The position numbers were made by a program, and so were the translations under genes. From contig NZ_JABFDG010000005.1 of the NCBI RefSeq assembly GCF_013403955.1, forward strand, positions 248,001 to 312,000: a stretch of DNA of 64,000 nt. The letters are read 5' to 3'. Origin of the DNA: Winogradskyella vidalii. Lineage in GTDB: Bacteria > Bacteroidota > Bacteroidia > Flavobacteriales > Flavobacteriaceae. Positions 9,066 through 18,523 of this stretch are shown piece after piece. Numbering within the stretch: position 1 is the first letter of the stretch; each line of letters begins with the position of its first letter. Under the pieces are notes generated by a model. That model saw only the letters and a program-made list of their open reading frames with translations. It did no database searches and had not been told where the DNA came from.

Positions 9066-9587
9066 TTACCACATTTCACTAACTTCTTGTTTAATAAACG
9101 CAAGTGCAGCATTACTAGGCGCAGGCTTATCCATGAGTTCAGTTAATACCACTTCTCTAAGCTTATTAGCTGTATCTGTTTGTTCTTGCTGTGTTGCTTT
9201 TCTTATCAGCTGAATGGTTGCATTTTTTGCAGCTTGAGTAATAGACCAACACTGGTCGCTAACATAAATCTGCTGCGATAAGTTATGCTCAAATTCCTGC
9301 TCAATAGTGGCTATGAGTAAAGCTTCGTAATCGTCTTTTTGAGATGATGTTGGGTTAACTCTTGTCAGTAATTTTGATGGTGAAATCCGCTCTAAAAATA
9401 ACGTCATGCGTTCATAAGCTTGTAAACGTAACGGAAAGCTTTCTTTTTGTAAATCTTTCTGTAGTAAAAATCGTCTTCTATTATTTTCATTTTCAATATG
9501 CTGTTTAAAGAAATAGAAAGCAATAGCCCCAACAAGAAGTGCAGGAGCAATGTTAGAAAGGAGTTCTAGAATTTGATCAATATCCAT
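9066..9587 (-). CDS. membrane-anchored conserved hypothetical protein
   Basis: A 173-residue protein with one N-terminal membrane helix (about residues 12-27, 'NIAPALLVGAIAFYFF') and a mostly helical, charged remainder including 'NRRRFLLQKDLQKESFPLRLQAYERMTLFLERISPSKLL', probably a coiled coil. The 'LRLQAYERM.LFLERI' pattern recurs in Bacteroidota proteins of unknown function; I believe the family is DUF7935, from memory only. It stands alone on the minus strand between two plus-strand genes. No catalytic residues are evident; the soluble part should face the cytoplasm given the positive residues after the helix. Confidence 0.7.
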   Translation of the reverse strand: MDIDQILELLSNIAPALLVGAIAFYFFKQHIENENNRRRFLLQKDLQKESFPLRLQAYERMTLFLERISPSKLLTRVNPTSSQKDDYEALLIATIEQEFEHNLSQQIYVSDQCWSITQAAKNATIQLIRKATQQEQTDTANKLREVVLTELMDKPAPSNAALAFIKQEVSEMW

Positions 9588-9706
9588 TAAGCGTAATTTT
9601 TTGGGTTAAGATTAATATGTTATTCGTTAAGACGTTTACAACCGTTTAGGTAATTTCAAACGAAGTTGTAAAGTTAGCTTATTTTAAAGATTTTGAAAAC
9701 AAAACG

Positions 9707-11269
9707 ATGAAGCAAAGACATAAAAAAATTGGAATAATTATAGTGGTTATAATAGTATTTATAGCAATACTAACTTTTGTAGCAAATTATTTTATAGAAC
9801 AAAAAATAAAAACAACAATCGATGACTTACCAGAATCGGTTAAAATAGATTACGCCGAAGTCGATGCCGCTGTATGGCGAGGTAATATAAAACTATTGTC
9901 TCCTACTATTACTGTAACAGGCGAAACGACCAACAAAATCATATTAGACGCCAAACTCAAGGCAATAGAAATTAATGATGTTGGGTATTGGGATTTTATT
10001 TTTAATGATAAAATAGCCATTGAAGCCCTTGTTGTTAATGAGTTAGTGGCAAAATACAAGCATAATTCCGTGGTGAAGAACGACGATTACCAAAGTAGTT
10101 TTTTAGATAAAATAAAACAAATAGTTTATGCTGAAAAAATCACGATTAATCAAGCAGATATTTTAATCACAAACTATGATACCGATTCCTTAATTTTAAG
10201 TGTCCCTAAGTTTAATTTTGAAGTTGAAGAGTTTCAAATCGACCCCAAAGCTAAAGCATTAAATAAAAAAATTGGGTATAACGATTTTGCCCTATATGCC
10301 GAAAATTTAAAATGGGCAACAAATGAATATGATGATCTCGTGGTAGATTCTATGGAGGTGACTAAGCATCAAGCTACATTTAAAGATTTCAAACTACAAA
10401 CAAAATATTCTAGGCCAGAATATTCTGCGAGGCTTAAAAAGGAACGTGATCATTTTAATCTTAAAATAAAAGAATTGCGACTTTCAGATATGGATTTTGG
10501 ATTCAATAAAGCTGAACAGTTTTATTTTAAGTCTAAAAATGTGCTATTGAATTCACCTGATGCAGAAATTTATAGAGATAAACTAGTTGCAGATGATACC
10601 TCTTACAAATTATTATACGGCACCATGCTTAGGAATTTAGGATTTGAACTTGGATTAAATTCCGTTGAAATTTTTGAAGGACAAATAGCATATTTAGAAA
10701 AAGTAAATGCAGACAAACCAGCAGGTCGCATAGCGTTTACGGCTATGAATGCCACGATTAGCAATTTTGGAAATAATTATGGAGATGAAAAAATGGCGAT
10801 TAATGTAAAAACGACCTTTATGGAGAATTCAGCATTAGAAGTCGATTGGAGTTTTAAGGTTGCTGATACTACCGATCAATTTGTGTTTAAAGCCGATTTA
10901 GGCACGTTAAAAGCACAGCAAATGAATCAATTTACCCAGCCTAATCTTAACGTTGATCTTAATGGCGAGTTAAAACAAACGTATTTTAATATTAGTGCTA
11001 CCCCAATATCTGGACGTATTGACCTTAAAATGAAATATGATGATTTTGAAATTTCTATCTTGAAAAAAAATGGGGAAGAAAAAAATAAATTTTTGTCGGG
11101 TTTAGCTAATCTGTTCGTTTCAAAAGACAGTGAAGAAGATAAAAAAAATTACCGCTATGGTGAAGCTGAAAATGTAGAACGCGATGTCACCAAATCGGTG
11201 TTTAATTTTGTGTGGTTACACATAAAAGACGGTTTATTATCGGTTATGACTGGTGATGGAGATAAGTAG
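9707..11269 (+). CDS. AsmA/DUF748-like membrane-anchored protein
   Basis: A 520-residue protein with a basic start and one membrane helix (about 8-28, 'IGIIIVVIIVFIAILTFVANYF'). The next segment 'VKIDYAEVDAAVWRGNIKLLSPTITV' and the repeated beta-strand patterns throughout resemble DUF748/AsmA-like proteins, which in other bacteria span the periplasm and are implicated in lipid transport or envelope integrity. The C-terminal 'MKYDDFEISILKKNGEEKNKFLSGLANLFV' region is the part best matching that superfamily. Function here is inferred from fold-level similarity only. UvrD follows after 170 bases. Confidence 0.65.
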   Translation: MKQRHKKIGIIIVVIIVFIAILTFVANYFIEQKIKTTIDDLPESVKIDYAEVDAAVWRGNIKLLSPTITVTGETTNKIILDAKLKAIEINDVGYWDFIFNDKIAIEALVVNELVAKYKHNSVVKNDDYQSSFLDKIKQIVYAEKITINQADILITNYDTDSLILSVPKFNFEVEEFQIDPKAKALNKKIGYNDFALYAENLKWATNEYDDLVVDSMEVTKHQATFKDFKLQTKYSRPEYSARLKKERDHFNLKIKELRLSDMDFGFNKAEQFYFKSKNVLLNSPDAEIYRDKLVADDTSYKLLYGTMLRNLGFELGLNSVEIFEGQIAYLEKVNADKPAGRIAFTAMNATISNFGNNYGDEKMAINVKTTFMENSALEVDWSFKVADTTDQFVFKADLGTLKAQQMNQFTQPNLNVDLNGELKQTYFNISATPISGRIDLKMKYDDFEISILKKNGEEKNKFLSGLANLFVSKDSEEDKKNYRYGEAENVERDVTKSVFNFVWLHIKDGLLSVMTGDGDK

Positions 11270-11439
11270 AGGCGAAGCGGTTGTTTTGTGTAAAGTATAA
11301 AAGTGTGAATTTTTATGTTTTAATTACAAACTACATATCACAAATCACACCAAAAAGAAAGGTTGTTTATAAAAATTTTCATTTCAATTCGGAAAACTAT
11401 AACAGTATCCGTAACTTCACAGCTTCAAAAAAAATTAGC

Positions 11440-13776
11440 TTGGAAAAGTATCTCAGTCAACTTAACGACGCACAATTAGAACCTACAATTCAGGTCGAAG
11501 GACCAATGATTATCATTGCTGGAGCAGGTTCTGGTAAAACACGTGTGCTCACCTACCGTATCGCAAACCTAATGAGTAAAGGGGTTGATTCCTTTAATAT
11601 TTTGGCATTGACCTTTACCAACAAGGCCGCCAAAGAAATGAAAGGCAGAATTGCTGAAATTGTTGGCGATGGTGAAGCTAAGAACCTTTGGATGGGAACC
11701 TTTCACTCAGTATTTGCTAAAATTCTACGTTTTGAAGGGCATCATTTAGGCTTTCCAAGTAATTTTACGATTTACGATACACAAGATTCACAAAAATTAA
11801 TGGGTGCCATTATTAAAGAAATGGGACTCGATAAAGATATCTATAAAACAAAACAGGTTTATAGTCGGATTTCGTCTTATAAAAACAGTCTCGTTACTGT
11901 AAAAGCCTATTTTAAAAATCCAGAACTTATGGAAGCCGATGCCATGGCAAGGCGACCAAAAATGGGTGAGATTTATAAAGAATATGTAGACCGTTGTTTT
12001 AAAGCGGGTTGCATGGATTTTGATGATTTACTATTAAGAACTAATGAACTGTTAACGCGTTTTCCTAATGTGTTAGCGCAATACCAGGATAAATTCCGTT
12101 ATATTTTAGTTGATGAGTACCAAGATACCAACCATTCACAATATTTAATTGTTCGTGCATTAGCCGATCGTTTTCAGAATATTTGTGTGGTAGGTGATGA
12201 TGCGCAAAGTATCTATGCTTTCCGTGGAGCAAATATTAATAACATCTTAAATTTTCAGAAAGATTACGATAATGTAAAGATGTACCGACTTGAACAGAAT
12301 TACCGTTCCACAAAAAATATTGTAGGAGCCGCAAATTCAGTTATAGAGCATAATAAAACAAAACTCGATAAAATTGTTTGGACAGCTAATGATGTTGGCG
12401 AAAAAGTGATTGTACATAGAGCAATGACCGATGGTGATGAAGGGCGTTATGTAGCAAGTACTATTTGGGAAACTAAAATGAACGAGCAACTTCAAAATAG
12501 TGATTTTGCAGTTTTATATCGTACCAACGCCCAATCTAGAGCAATTGAAGATGCCTTGAGAAAACGTAATATTTCTTATAGAATTTATGGCGGTTTATCA
12601 TTTTACCAACGTAAAGAAATAAAAGATGTCACGGCTTATTTGCGTCTTATTTTAAATTCTGCAGACGAGGAAGCCTTAAAACGTGTCATTAATTATCCTG
12701 CACGAGGTATTGGTCAAACAACGATTGACCGTTTAATTGTAGCGGCAAATGCTTCAGGAAAAACGATTTATGATATTATAAAAGATATCGATACAATTTC
12801 TATTAATATTAATAATGGAACAAAAAATAAGCTGCGCGATTTTGTAACCTTAATTGAAAGTTACAAAGTAATGAACCAAACGGCTAATGCCTTCGATTTA
12901 TCAGAGCATGTCACTAAAACCAGTGGATTAATTAGAGAGTTAGGCAAAGATGGAACCCCAGAAGGTGTTACAAAGCTAGATAACGTTCAAGAATTACTCA
13001 ATGGTATTAAAGATTTTGTTGAAGGACAAATGGAATTGGCTGATGCTGGTGATTCTTTAGCCGAATTTTTAGAAGATGTGGCTTTAGCAACCGATTTAGA
13101 TGCCGACAAAGGTGACCCAGACCATGTGGCATTAATGACTATTCACTTAGCTAAAGGTTTAGAGTTTGGACATGTATTTATTGTTGGGATGGAAGAAGAT
13201 TTGTTTCCTAGTGCCATGAGTATGAATACGCGAAGTGAACTCGAAGAAGAACGACGCTTATTTTATGTGGCTTTAACTAGAGCAGAAAAACAAGCGTATT
13301 TAACTTATACTTTGTCGCGATATCGATGGGGTAAATTAATAGATGCCGAACCAAGTCGATTTATTGAAGAAATTGACGATGAGTTTGTGAATATCACAAC
13401 GCCTTTAAAAGAACGTTTTAACCCCATGTTAGACGCTTCAATTTTTGGAGATGTAGAACCTAATAGAGTCCGTTTTGCGAAACCTAAAACGGCTAAAATT
13501 CAGAAAAAAGAAGCCAAAATGAAACCTGAGAAATTTCAAATTAGTACACCTAAAAAATTAAAGAAAGTAAAAAAAGTAGAACATAGTGGTTCAGAATTAA
13601 TTGATTCTAAACTAGCTGTTGGTAAAACAGTAAATCACCAACGTTTTGGTAGAGGTGAAGTACTTAAGCTAGAAGGTGCAGGTGGTGATGCAAAAGCTGA
13701 AATCAAATTTCAGAATGGCGATACTAAAAAGTTATTATTGCGTTTTGCTAAGCTTGAAGTTTTAAGAACAAAATAA
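11440..13776 (+). CDS. uvrD: ATP-dependent DNA helicase, UvrD/PcrA family
   Basis: A 3'-5' superfamily 1A helicase of repair and replication restart. I start at the TTG at 11440, giving MEKYLSQLNDAQ, the usual N-terminus; the longer in-frame reading from 11281 has an atypical 53-residue leader. The 778-residue protein has GAGSGKT (28-34, Walker A), 'LTFTNKAAKEM', DEYQDT (about 225-230, Walker B), 'VVGDDAQSIYAFRGA', 'LEQNYRST', 'MTIHLAKGLEF' and 'RRLFYVALTRA' in order, then a basic linker and a C-terminal Tudor-like 'GKTVNHQRFGRGEVLKLEG' typical of PcrA, which contacts RNA polymerase in known examples. It ends two bases from the stop of the convergent esterase gene. Confidence 0.95.
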   Translation: MEKYLSQLNDAQLEPTIQVEGPMIIIAGAGSGKTRVLTYRIANLMSKGVDSFNILALTFTNKAAKEMKGRIAEIVGDGEAKNLWMGTFHSVFAKILRFEGHHLGFPSNFTIYDTQDSQKLMGAIIKEMGLDKDIYKTKQVYSRISSYKNSLVTVKAYFKNPELMEADAMARRPKMGEIYKEYVDRCFKAGCMDFDDLLLRTNELLTRFPNVLAQYQDKFRYILVDEYQDTNHSQYLIVRALADRFQNICVVGDDAQSIYAFRGANINNILNFQKDYDNVKMYRLEQNYRSTKNIVGAANSVIEHNKTKLDKIVWTANDVGEKVIVHRAMTDGDEGRYVASTIWETKMNEQLQNSDFAVLYRTNAQSRAIEDALRKRNISYRIYGGLSFYQRKEIKDVTAYLRLILNSADEEALKRVINYPARGIGQTTIDRLIVAANASGKTIYDIIKDIDTISININNGTKNKLRDFVTLIESYKVMNQTANAFDLSEHVTKTSGLIRELGKDGTPEGVTKLDNVQELLNGIKDFVEGQMELADAGDSLAEFLEDVALATDLDADKGDPDHVALMTIHLAKGLEFGHVFIVGMEEDLFPSAMSMNTRSELEEERRLFYVALTRAEKQAYLTYTLSRYRWGKLIDAEPSRFIEEIDDEFVNITTPLKERFNPMLDASIFGDVEPNRVRFAKPKTAKIQKKEAKMKPEKFQISTPKKLKKVKKVEHSGSELIDSKLAVGKTVNHQRFGRGEVLKLEGAGGDAKAEIKFQNGDTKKLLLRFAKLEVLRTK

Positions 13777-13778
13777 GT

Positions 13779-14645
13779 CTAAAGGTGGTTTTCAATAAAG
13801 GTTTTTAATTTTAGAGTAGAATCTATTAAATTAAGGCCTTCCCAACCGTGGCCTTCTTCAGGATATAATGTAAACTCATGTGTTACGTTTAATTCTTCTA
13901 ATTTGTCGCGCATTGCTGTTCCTTGAGAGGTTGGCACTAATGGGTCTTGTCCACCGTAAAATAAAATGGTTGGTGGAGCGGCTGTAGTCGCATTATGATA
14001 AGGACTTATTTCCTCTAAAAAAGCGTCGTCATTAATGTCTATTCCTAGTGTGCTAATGAGTAATTGGAGTAGTGGGTTGGTGCTTTCTATATAGGCTGGA
14101 TCAGTAAAGTTTGTAGGTCCAACAAAGCTACAGACCATATCTACTTGGTTGTTATTGTCAAATGCATAACTCCATAATAAGGCTAAATGGGCTCCTGCAC
14201 TGGCACCTAAAAAACCTATGTTGTCAGAAATGGTATAGTAATCTTTATTGGTATTTAAAAAATCAACAACACTAGAAATATCTTCAATTTGCATCGGATA
14301 GGGTAAATGCGTTTCATCTGCCAATCGGTAATTGATATTGACTACAGCATAATCGCTCATTTGTTCAATAATAAATGTTTTAAATTCATTCATATCTACT
14401 TTGTCTCCAGAAGTCCATCCACCACCATGAACTAAAATAATGGTCTTTGTTTCATCAGTTCTGTTAGGAGGTAAATACAAGTCGAAAACTTGATCAGTAG
14501 CTTCACCGTAAGGAATATTTAGTTCTTCATATGCCTCTAATGGATTCAACGTAACTGTAGGAGTACTATCTGTATCGTCTGAACTACACGATACAAATAC
14601 TAAAGTTGAAAATAATGTGATGAATACTAATTTTAGATGTTTCAT
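13779..14645 (-). CDS. alpha/beta hydrolase lipoprotein (esterase)
   Basis: A 288-residue lipoprotein: hydrophobic leader ending LVFVSC with the lipidated Cys at residue 20, then SSDDTDS. The body is an alpha/beta hydrolase of the BD-FAE/HSL-like kind: oxyanion 'LVHGGGW', nucleophile elbow GASAGA, acid in 'GGQDPLVP' and base His in 'EEGHGWEG'. Members of this group are carbohydrate- or feruloyl-esterases and general carboxylesterases; the substrate cannot be told from sequence. It faces the UvrD gene tail to tail with a two-base gap and is divergent from the Sua5-like gene (51 bases between starts). Confidence 0.85.
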   Translation of the reverse strand: MKHLKLVFITLFSTLVFVSCSSDDTDSTPTVTLNPLEAYEELNIPYGEATDQVFDLYLPPNRTDETKTIILVHGGGWTSGDKVDMNEFKTFIIEQMSDYAVVNINYRLADETHLPYPMQIEDISSVVDFLNTNKDYYTISDNIGFLGASAGAHLALLWSYAFDNNNQVDMVCSFVGPTNFTDPAYIESTNPLLQLLISTLGIDINDDAFLEEISPYHNATTAAPPTILFYGGQDPLVPTSQGTAMRDKLEELNVTHEFTLYPEEGHGWEGLNLIDSTLKLKTFIENHL

Positions 14646-14696
14646 ATATTAAAAAATATAGTTACTTTGTATAAACGTACATGAAAGGTAGTTATT

Positions 14697-15317
14697 ATGG
14701 CTGAATTTATTAAAATATATCCTGAAAACCCAAATCCAAAAGAAATTCAGAAAGTCGTTAAGGTCTTAAAAAGCGGCGGTTTGGTAATTTATCCCACTGA
14801 TACGGTTTATGGACTGGGCTGTGATATTACTAACATGAAGGCTTTAGAACGCATTGCACTTATAAAAGGGGTGAAGCTCGAAAAGTCTAATTTTTCTTTT
14901 GTTTGTAAAGATTTAAGTAACCTGAGTGATTACGTTAAACAGATAGATACCACAACGTTTAAAATATTAAAACGTGCTTTGCCAGGTCCTTATACGTTTA
15001 TCTTACCAGGATCTAAAAGCTTACCTAATCCGTTTAAAAAACGAAAAACGGTTGGGATAAGAGTGCCTGATAACTCGATTTCATTAGCTATTGTAGAAGC
15101 TTTAGGAAATCCTATTGTTTCTACGTCTATAAGAGATGAAGATGATGTACTAGAATACACTACAGATCCCGAATTAATCTTAGAAAAATGGGATAATTTA
15201 GTCGATTTGGTAATCGATGGTGGTTATGGCGATAATGAAGCTTCGACAATTATTGACTTATCTGTAGAACCACCAGAAGTCATAAGAAAAGGTAAAGGTG
15301 GTTTGGAAATTTTTTAG
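14697..15317 (+). CDS. Sua5/YciO/YrdC family protein
   Basis: A 206-residue protein of the family that makes threonylcarbamoyl-AMP for the t6A modification of tRNA. Visible motifs are 'GGLVIYPTDTVYGLGCD' near the N-terminus, 'PGPYTFILPGSK', 'KKRKTVGIRVPDN' and 'NPIVSTSIRDEDD', and the C-terminal 'STIIDLS...VIRKGKG'. The length and the 'ALIKGVKLEKSNFSFVCKDLS' segment, rather than 'KRP' spacing, are nearer YciO than TsaC, and YciO proteins are less active paralogues in E. coli. So the t6A role is likely but not certain. Confidence 0.85.
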   Translation: MAEFIKIYPENPNPKEIQKVVKVLKSGGLVIYPTDTVYGLGCDITNMKALERIALIKGVKLEKSNFSFVCKDLSNLSDYVKQIDTTTFKILKRALPGPYTFILPGSKSLPNPFKKRKTVGIRVPDNSISLAIVEALGNPIVSTSIRDEDDVLEYTTDPELILEKWDNLVDLVIDGGYGDNEASTIIDLSVEPPEVIRKGKGGLEIF

Positions 15318-15382
15318 ACCATTTTAAGCTATTATCGTTTCGGCTTTCTTATGGTATGAAATTAAACCAGCCCTTAGTGGGA

Positions 15383-15406
15383 TATACTCGTCTTGTTTAG
15401 AGTATA
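15383..15406. other. small inverted repeat upstream of the T9SS cargo gene
   Basis: TATACTC at 15383-15389 and GAGTATA at 15400-15406 are perfect inverted 7-mers with a 10-base loop, about 130 bases before the TTG start of the next gene. There is no T-run after it, so it could be an operator-like or RNA hairpin element rather than a terminator; it may also be chance. Confidence 0.3.
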
Positions 15407-15532
15407 GAAGTATGGCTAAATCGTGTAATTTAATTTTTCTTACATAGAAATTGCATTTAAGCGTATTTTTTTTACCATTTATAGTGTTTTTTTGTAGTTT
15501 TACCGATTAATTAATTTATATAATTTAAAATT

Positions 15533-18433
15533 TTGAAAACAAAAGCAAAAATTTACACAGCCCTTTCTTTGTTATTTTCAACGTTATGTTTCTCTCAATC
15601 AGGACCTGGAGGAGTAACAACTAGTAATGAGATATGGTTAAAAGTCGACAATAACACGTATACGGATGCTGGTATCACTTTAGGTACTAATAACTCATCT
15701 ATACAACAATGGAATGATGCTTCAGGTGAAGGGAACAATGCTTCGCAAGCTAATTCAGGCCTTAGACCTAAACTAAAATTAAACGCTATAAATGGCTATT
15801 CAGCTTTAAATTTTGATGGTACTGATGATAGAATCTTAGCAACAGGTACAGCGCACAATGGTGAAGTAAGTTTATTTGTTGTTCTGCAATCAACATCTTT
15901 TGATAGTAACACAAGAGGAATTATACAAGCAGGACCATCTGGAACCGCATTTTCAGATGCGATATCACATAAAACTATTGGAATGTGGGCTACTGATGGA
16001 AATTTGTGGGGAAGAGGAATACAATCCGATGGGACTGTAAATACTTTTGAAAGAGGAACAAAATTAGTTGGTAATACGCCTTATGTTATTACGCAAGAGT
16101 ACAATGGTACTGACATAACTCAATATGTAAATGCAACCGTTTCTAAAACACTTGGGTATGATGGGACTTTAAGTAGTTTTAGTGATTTTGGTATTGGTAG
16201 ACAAGCAACCACGAGTTTTTTTGGAGATATAGCAGAGGTTATTTTATATACAACGTCACTTAATTTAGCAGAAACTACGATTGTTGAAAATTATTTATCA
16301 GCTAAATATGGTGCAGCTTTAGACGGTTCTAAAGATTTTTATGTACAAGATAATACTGGTAATGGAGATTTTGATCACTATGTAGCAGGAATTGGTCAAG
16401 CATCAGACGGGACTAACCATTCAGATTCAAGAGGAACCGGCATTGTACGTATACATACACCTTCAGCTTTATCAGATGGAGATTTTTTATTTTGGGGAGA
16501 AGATACTAAAGAGCCAGCATATGGTTTTGCATTTAATACAACCAATAATTCACAAGAGTTAACTTCAAAATGGCGTGTAAGTAAGGTTGGTGATTTAGGT
16601 ACAGTAACAGTAGAATTAGATATTACAGCTATTACTGCAGCTACAGAAGGCTGCCAAGGTTTACAACTCGTAGTAGCAAATAATGATGCTTTTGCTACAC
16701 CAACAGCTTATAATTTAACAGTTTCAGGAAATACAGCAACAGCAACAGGTGTTTCATTTGCTGATGGTGATTATTTTACATTAAGTTTCATTTCTGATAT
16801 TGTTTGGGATGGTACGGATTACTTTAAAGGTTCTGCAGTCTCAGCTGCGCCAAGTGCTACAGATACGTGTTATGGGTTGATTATAAAATCAGGCACTGAC
16901 GCAGTTCTTAGCGCAGATGCAAATGTAAAATCAGTATTGGTAGAAGCAGGAGCAAGTTTAATTATTGACTCTGGAGCTACTCTAACGGTTACCGACGCTG
17001 TAAATTTAACATCTGAATCTAATAGTTATTCAAGTTTAATTTTAAATGGTACTATTTCAGGTACAATAAACTACGACCGTCATGTAAATATTGTAGGTAC
17101 AAGCGCAGGTGGTGGGAACGACTTAATAACAGCACCCCTAACACCTACAGGGGGACTTACATTTGATGCTTTTATTGATTTTGGTTCACCAACTAACGCC
17201 ACTAAACTTGCAACAAATGGATCCGTATATGCTTTTGGCCCTTATAATAACACTTCTGGTGTTACGGCTTATGAAAATTTTGACGTAAATGCGACCACAG
17301 CTTTAGAAGCAGGAAAAGGGTATAGAGCAGCAACTACAACTAGCGACCAAAAATTAACTTTTACTGGCGATGTTGTTACAGGTAATGTGAGTGCTCCTAT
17401 TAGCAGTCCTGTTGGTGGAAATCAATGGAATTTAGTGGGTAACCCTTATCCAAGTTATCTTAGTTCTTCTGAATTTTTAACGGCTAACACAGCCGTTTTA
17501 GACGAGGATGCTGTAGCCATTTATGGTTATAATAGTGGCGTTTATACAGGAAGTGAACCTACAACCGGTAATTTTACGATTATAAATGCTGCTACAACTG
17601 AAACATTAAATATTGCACCTGGTCAAGGGTTTTTAGTTGCAGCTAAAAACGCAACGGATAATGTAGTTTTTAATAATGGATCGTCTAGTACTACAGATAT
17701 GAGAACGCTTGTTGGTTCTGATGATTATATAGAAGGCAGATCGTCATCTATCAGTTATAATTTTAAATTAGACCTTGTAGGTTCTACTGCTTACCGAACA
17801 AGTTTCTACTTTAATGATGATTCTAGCTTAGGTTTAGACCCTGGTTATGATGCTAAAGTATTTGGAGCAACTCCTACATTTGCAATTTACTCTCATTTAG
17901 TAGAAGATAATGAAGACGTTAATTTTGCACTTCAATCTTTAAATATTTCAAATTTAAGTGAGGTTACTATTCCACTTGGTGTGAATGCTAATCAAGGTGA
18001 GCAAATTTCATTTACCATTTCACAGTCTACATTACCAAATACTGTAGAAGTGTATTTAGATGATACAGTTACTAACACTACAACATTATTAAATTCTAGT
18101 GATTATACCTTCACACCAAATACGAGCTTAAATGGTACAGGCCGTTTTTATTTACGTTTAAGTAATAGTACATTATCTACAAATGTAAATACTTTAGATG
18201 CTTTAACTATTTACACAAAAGAAGCTGATAAAACAATTGTAGTTGCAGGTCAGTTAACAGACACAACAATGGCTAAGATTTATGATTTACAAGGGCGCAC
18301 CGTAATTTCAACATATTTAAATACATCTAGTAGTTCTCAAACCATTGATGTGAGCGGTTTGAGTGTAGGTGTTTATGTTGTAGAATTGAATAATAATACA
18401 CAGAATAAAACACAAAAAGTAATATTGAAGTAG
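15533..18433 (+). CDS. T9SS-secreted protein with LamG/ConA-like domain
   Basis: A 966-residue exported protein. It starts at TTG 15533, which gives a signal peptide (MKTKAKIYTALSLLFSTLCFS). Residues about 30-260 form a concanavalin/LamG-like domain ('WNDASGEGNNASQ', 'ALNFDGTDDRILA', 'IAEVILYTTSLN'), followed by a module with 'YVAGIGQASDGTNHSDSRGTGIVRI', then beta-rich repeats. The C-terminal about 75 residues, with 'AKIYDLQGRTV' and 'LSVGVYVVELNNN..KTQKVILK', are a type A T9SS sorting domain, so it should be exported by the gliding/secretion machinery and fixed to or released from the cell surface. No catalytic residues are apparent; adhesin or matrix role is inference. Confidence 0.85.
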   Translation: MKTKAKIYTALSLLFSTLCFSQSGPGGVTTSNEIWLKVDNNTYTDAGITLGTNNSSIQQWNDASGEGNNASQANSGLRPKLKLNAINGYSALNFDGTDDRILATGTAHNGEVSLFVVLQSTSFDSNTRGIIQAGPSGTAFSDAISHKTIGMWATDGNLWGRGIQSDGTVNTFERGTKLVGNTPYVITQEYNGTDITQYVNATVSKTLGYDGTLSSFSDFGIGRQATTSFFGDIAEVILYTTSLNLAETTIVENYLSAKYGAALDGSKDFYVQDNTGNGDFDHYVAGIGQASDGTNHSDSRGTGIVRIHTPSALSDGDFLFWGEDTKEPAYGFAFNTTNNSQELTSKWRVSKVGDLGTVTVELDITAITAATEGCQGLQLVVANNDAFATPTAYNLTVSGNTATATGVSFADGDYFTLSFISDIVWDGTDYFKGSAVSAAPSATDTCYGLIIKSGTDAVLSADANVKSVLVEAGASLIIDSGATLTVTDAVNLTSESNSYSSLILNGTISGTINYDRHVNIVGTSAGGGNDLITAPLTPTGGLTFDAFIDFGSPTNATKLATNGSVYAFGPYNNTSGVTAYENFDVNATTALEAGKGYRAATTTSDQKLTFTGDVVTGNVSAPISSPVGGNQWNLVGNPYPSYLSSSEFLTANTAVLDEDAVAIYGYNSGVYTGSEPTTGNFTIINAATTETLNIAPGQGFLVAAKNATDNVVFNNGSSSTTDMRTLVGSDDYIEGRSSSISYNFKLDLVGSTAYRTSFYFNDDSSLGLDPGYDAKVFGATPTFAIYSHLVEDNEDVNFALQSLNISNLSEVTIPLGVNANQGEQISFTISQSTLPNTVEVYLDDTVTNTTTLLNSSDYTFTPNTSLNGTGRFYLRLSNSTLSTNVNTLDALTIYTKEADKTIVVAGQLTDTTMAKIYDLQGRTVISTYLNTSSSSQTIDVSGLSVGVYVVELNNNTQNKTQKVILK

Positions 18434-18463
18434 TCACGGTAATACATATCATGAAATAAATAT

Positions 18464-18523
18464 AACCAGGAGAGTGAAAGCAATGATTTTAAAGTCTAAG
18501 CTTTTACTCTCACTGGTTTTTTT
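18464..18523 (+). terminator. strong terminator between convergent genes
   Basis: AACCAGGAGAGTGAAAGC (18464-18481) pairs with GCTTTTACTCTCACTGGTT (18500-18518) with one bulge and one mismatch, followed by seven Ts. It ends the T9SS gene; its right arm reaches into the last codons of the minus-strand MFS gene, so it may act both ways. Confidence 0.8.

Noticed and set aside
11281..11439. 53-codon N-terminal extension of the UvrD/PcrA frame
   Set aside because: It reads as AT-rich non-family sequence; the known N-terminus begins exactly at the TTG at 11440.
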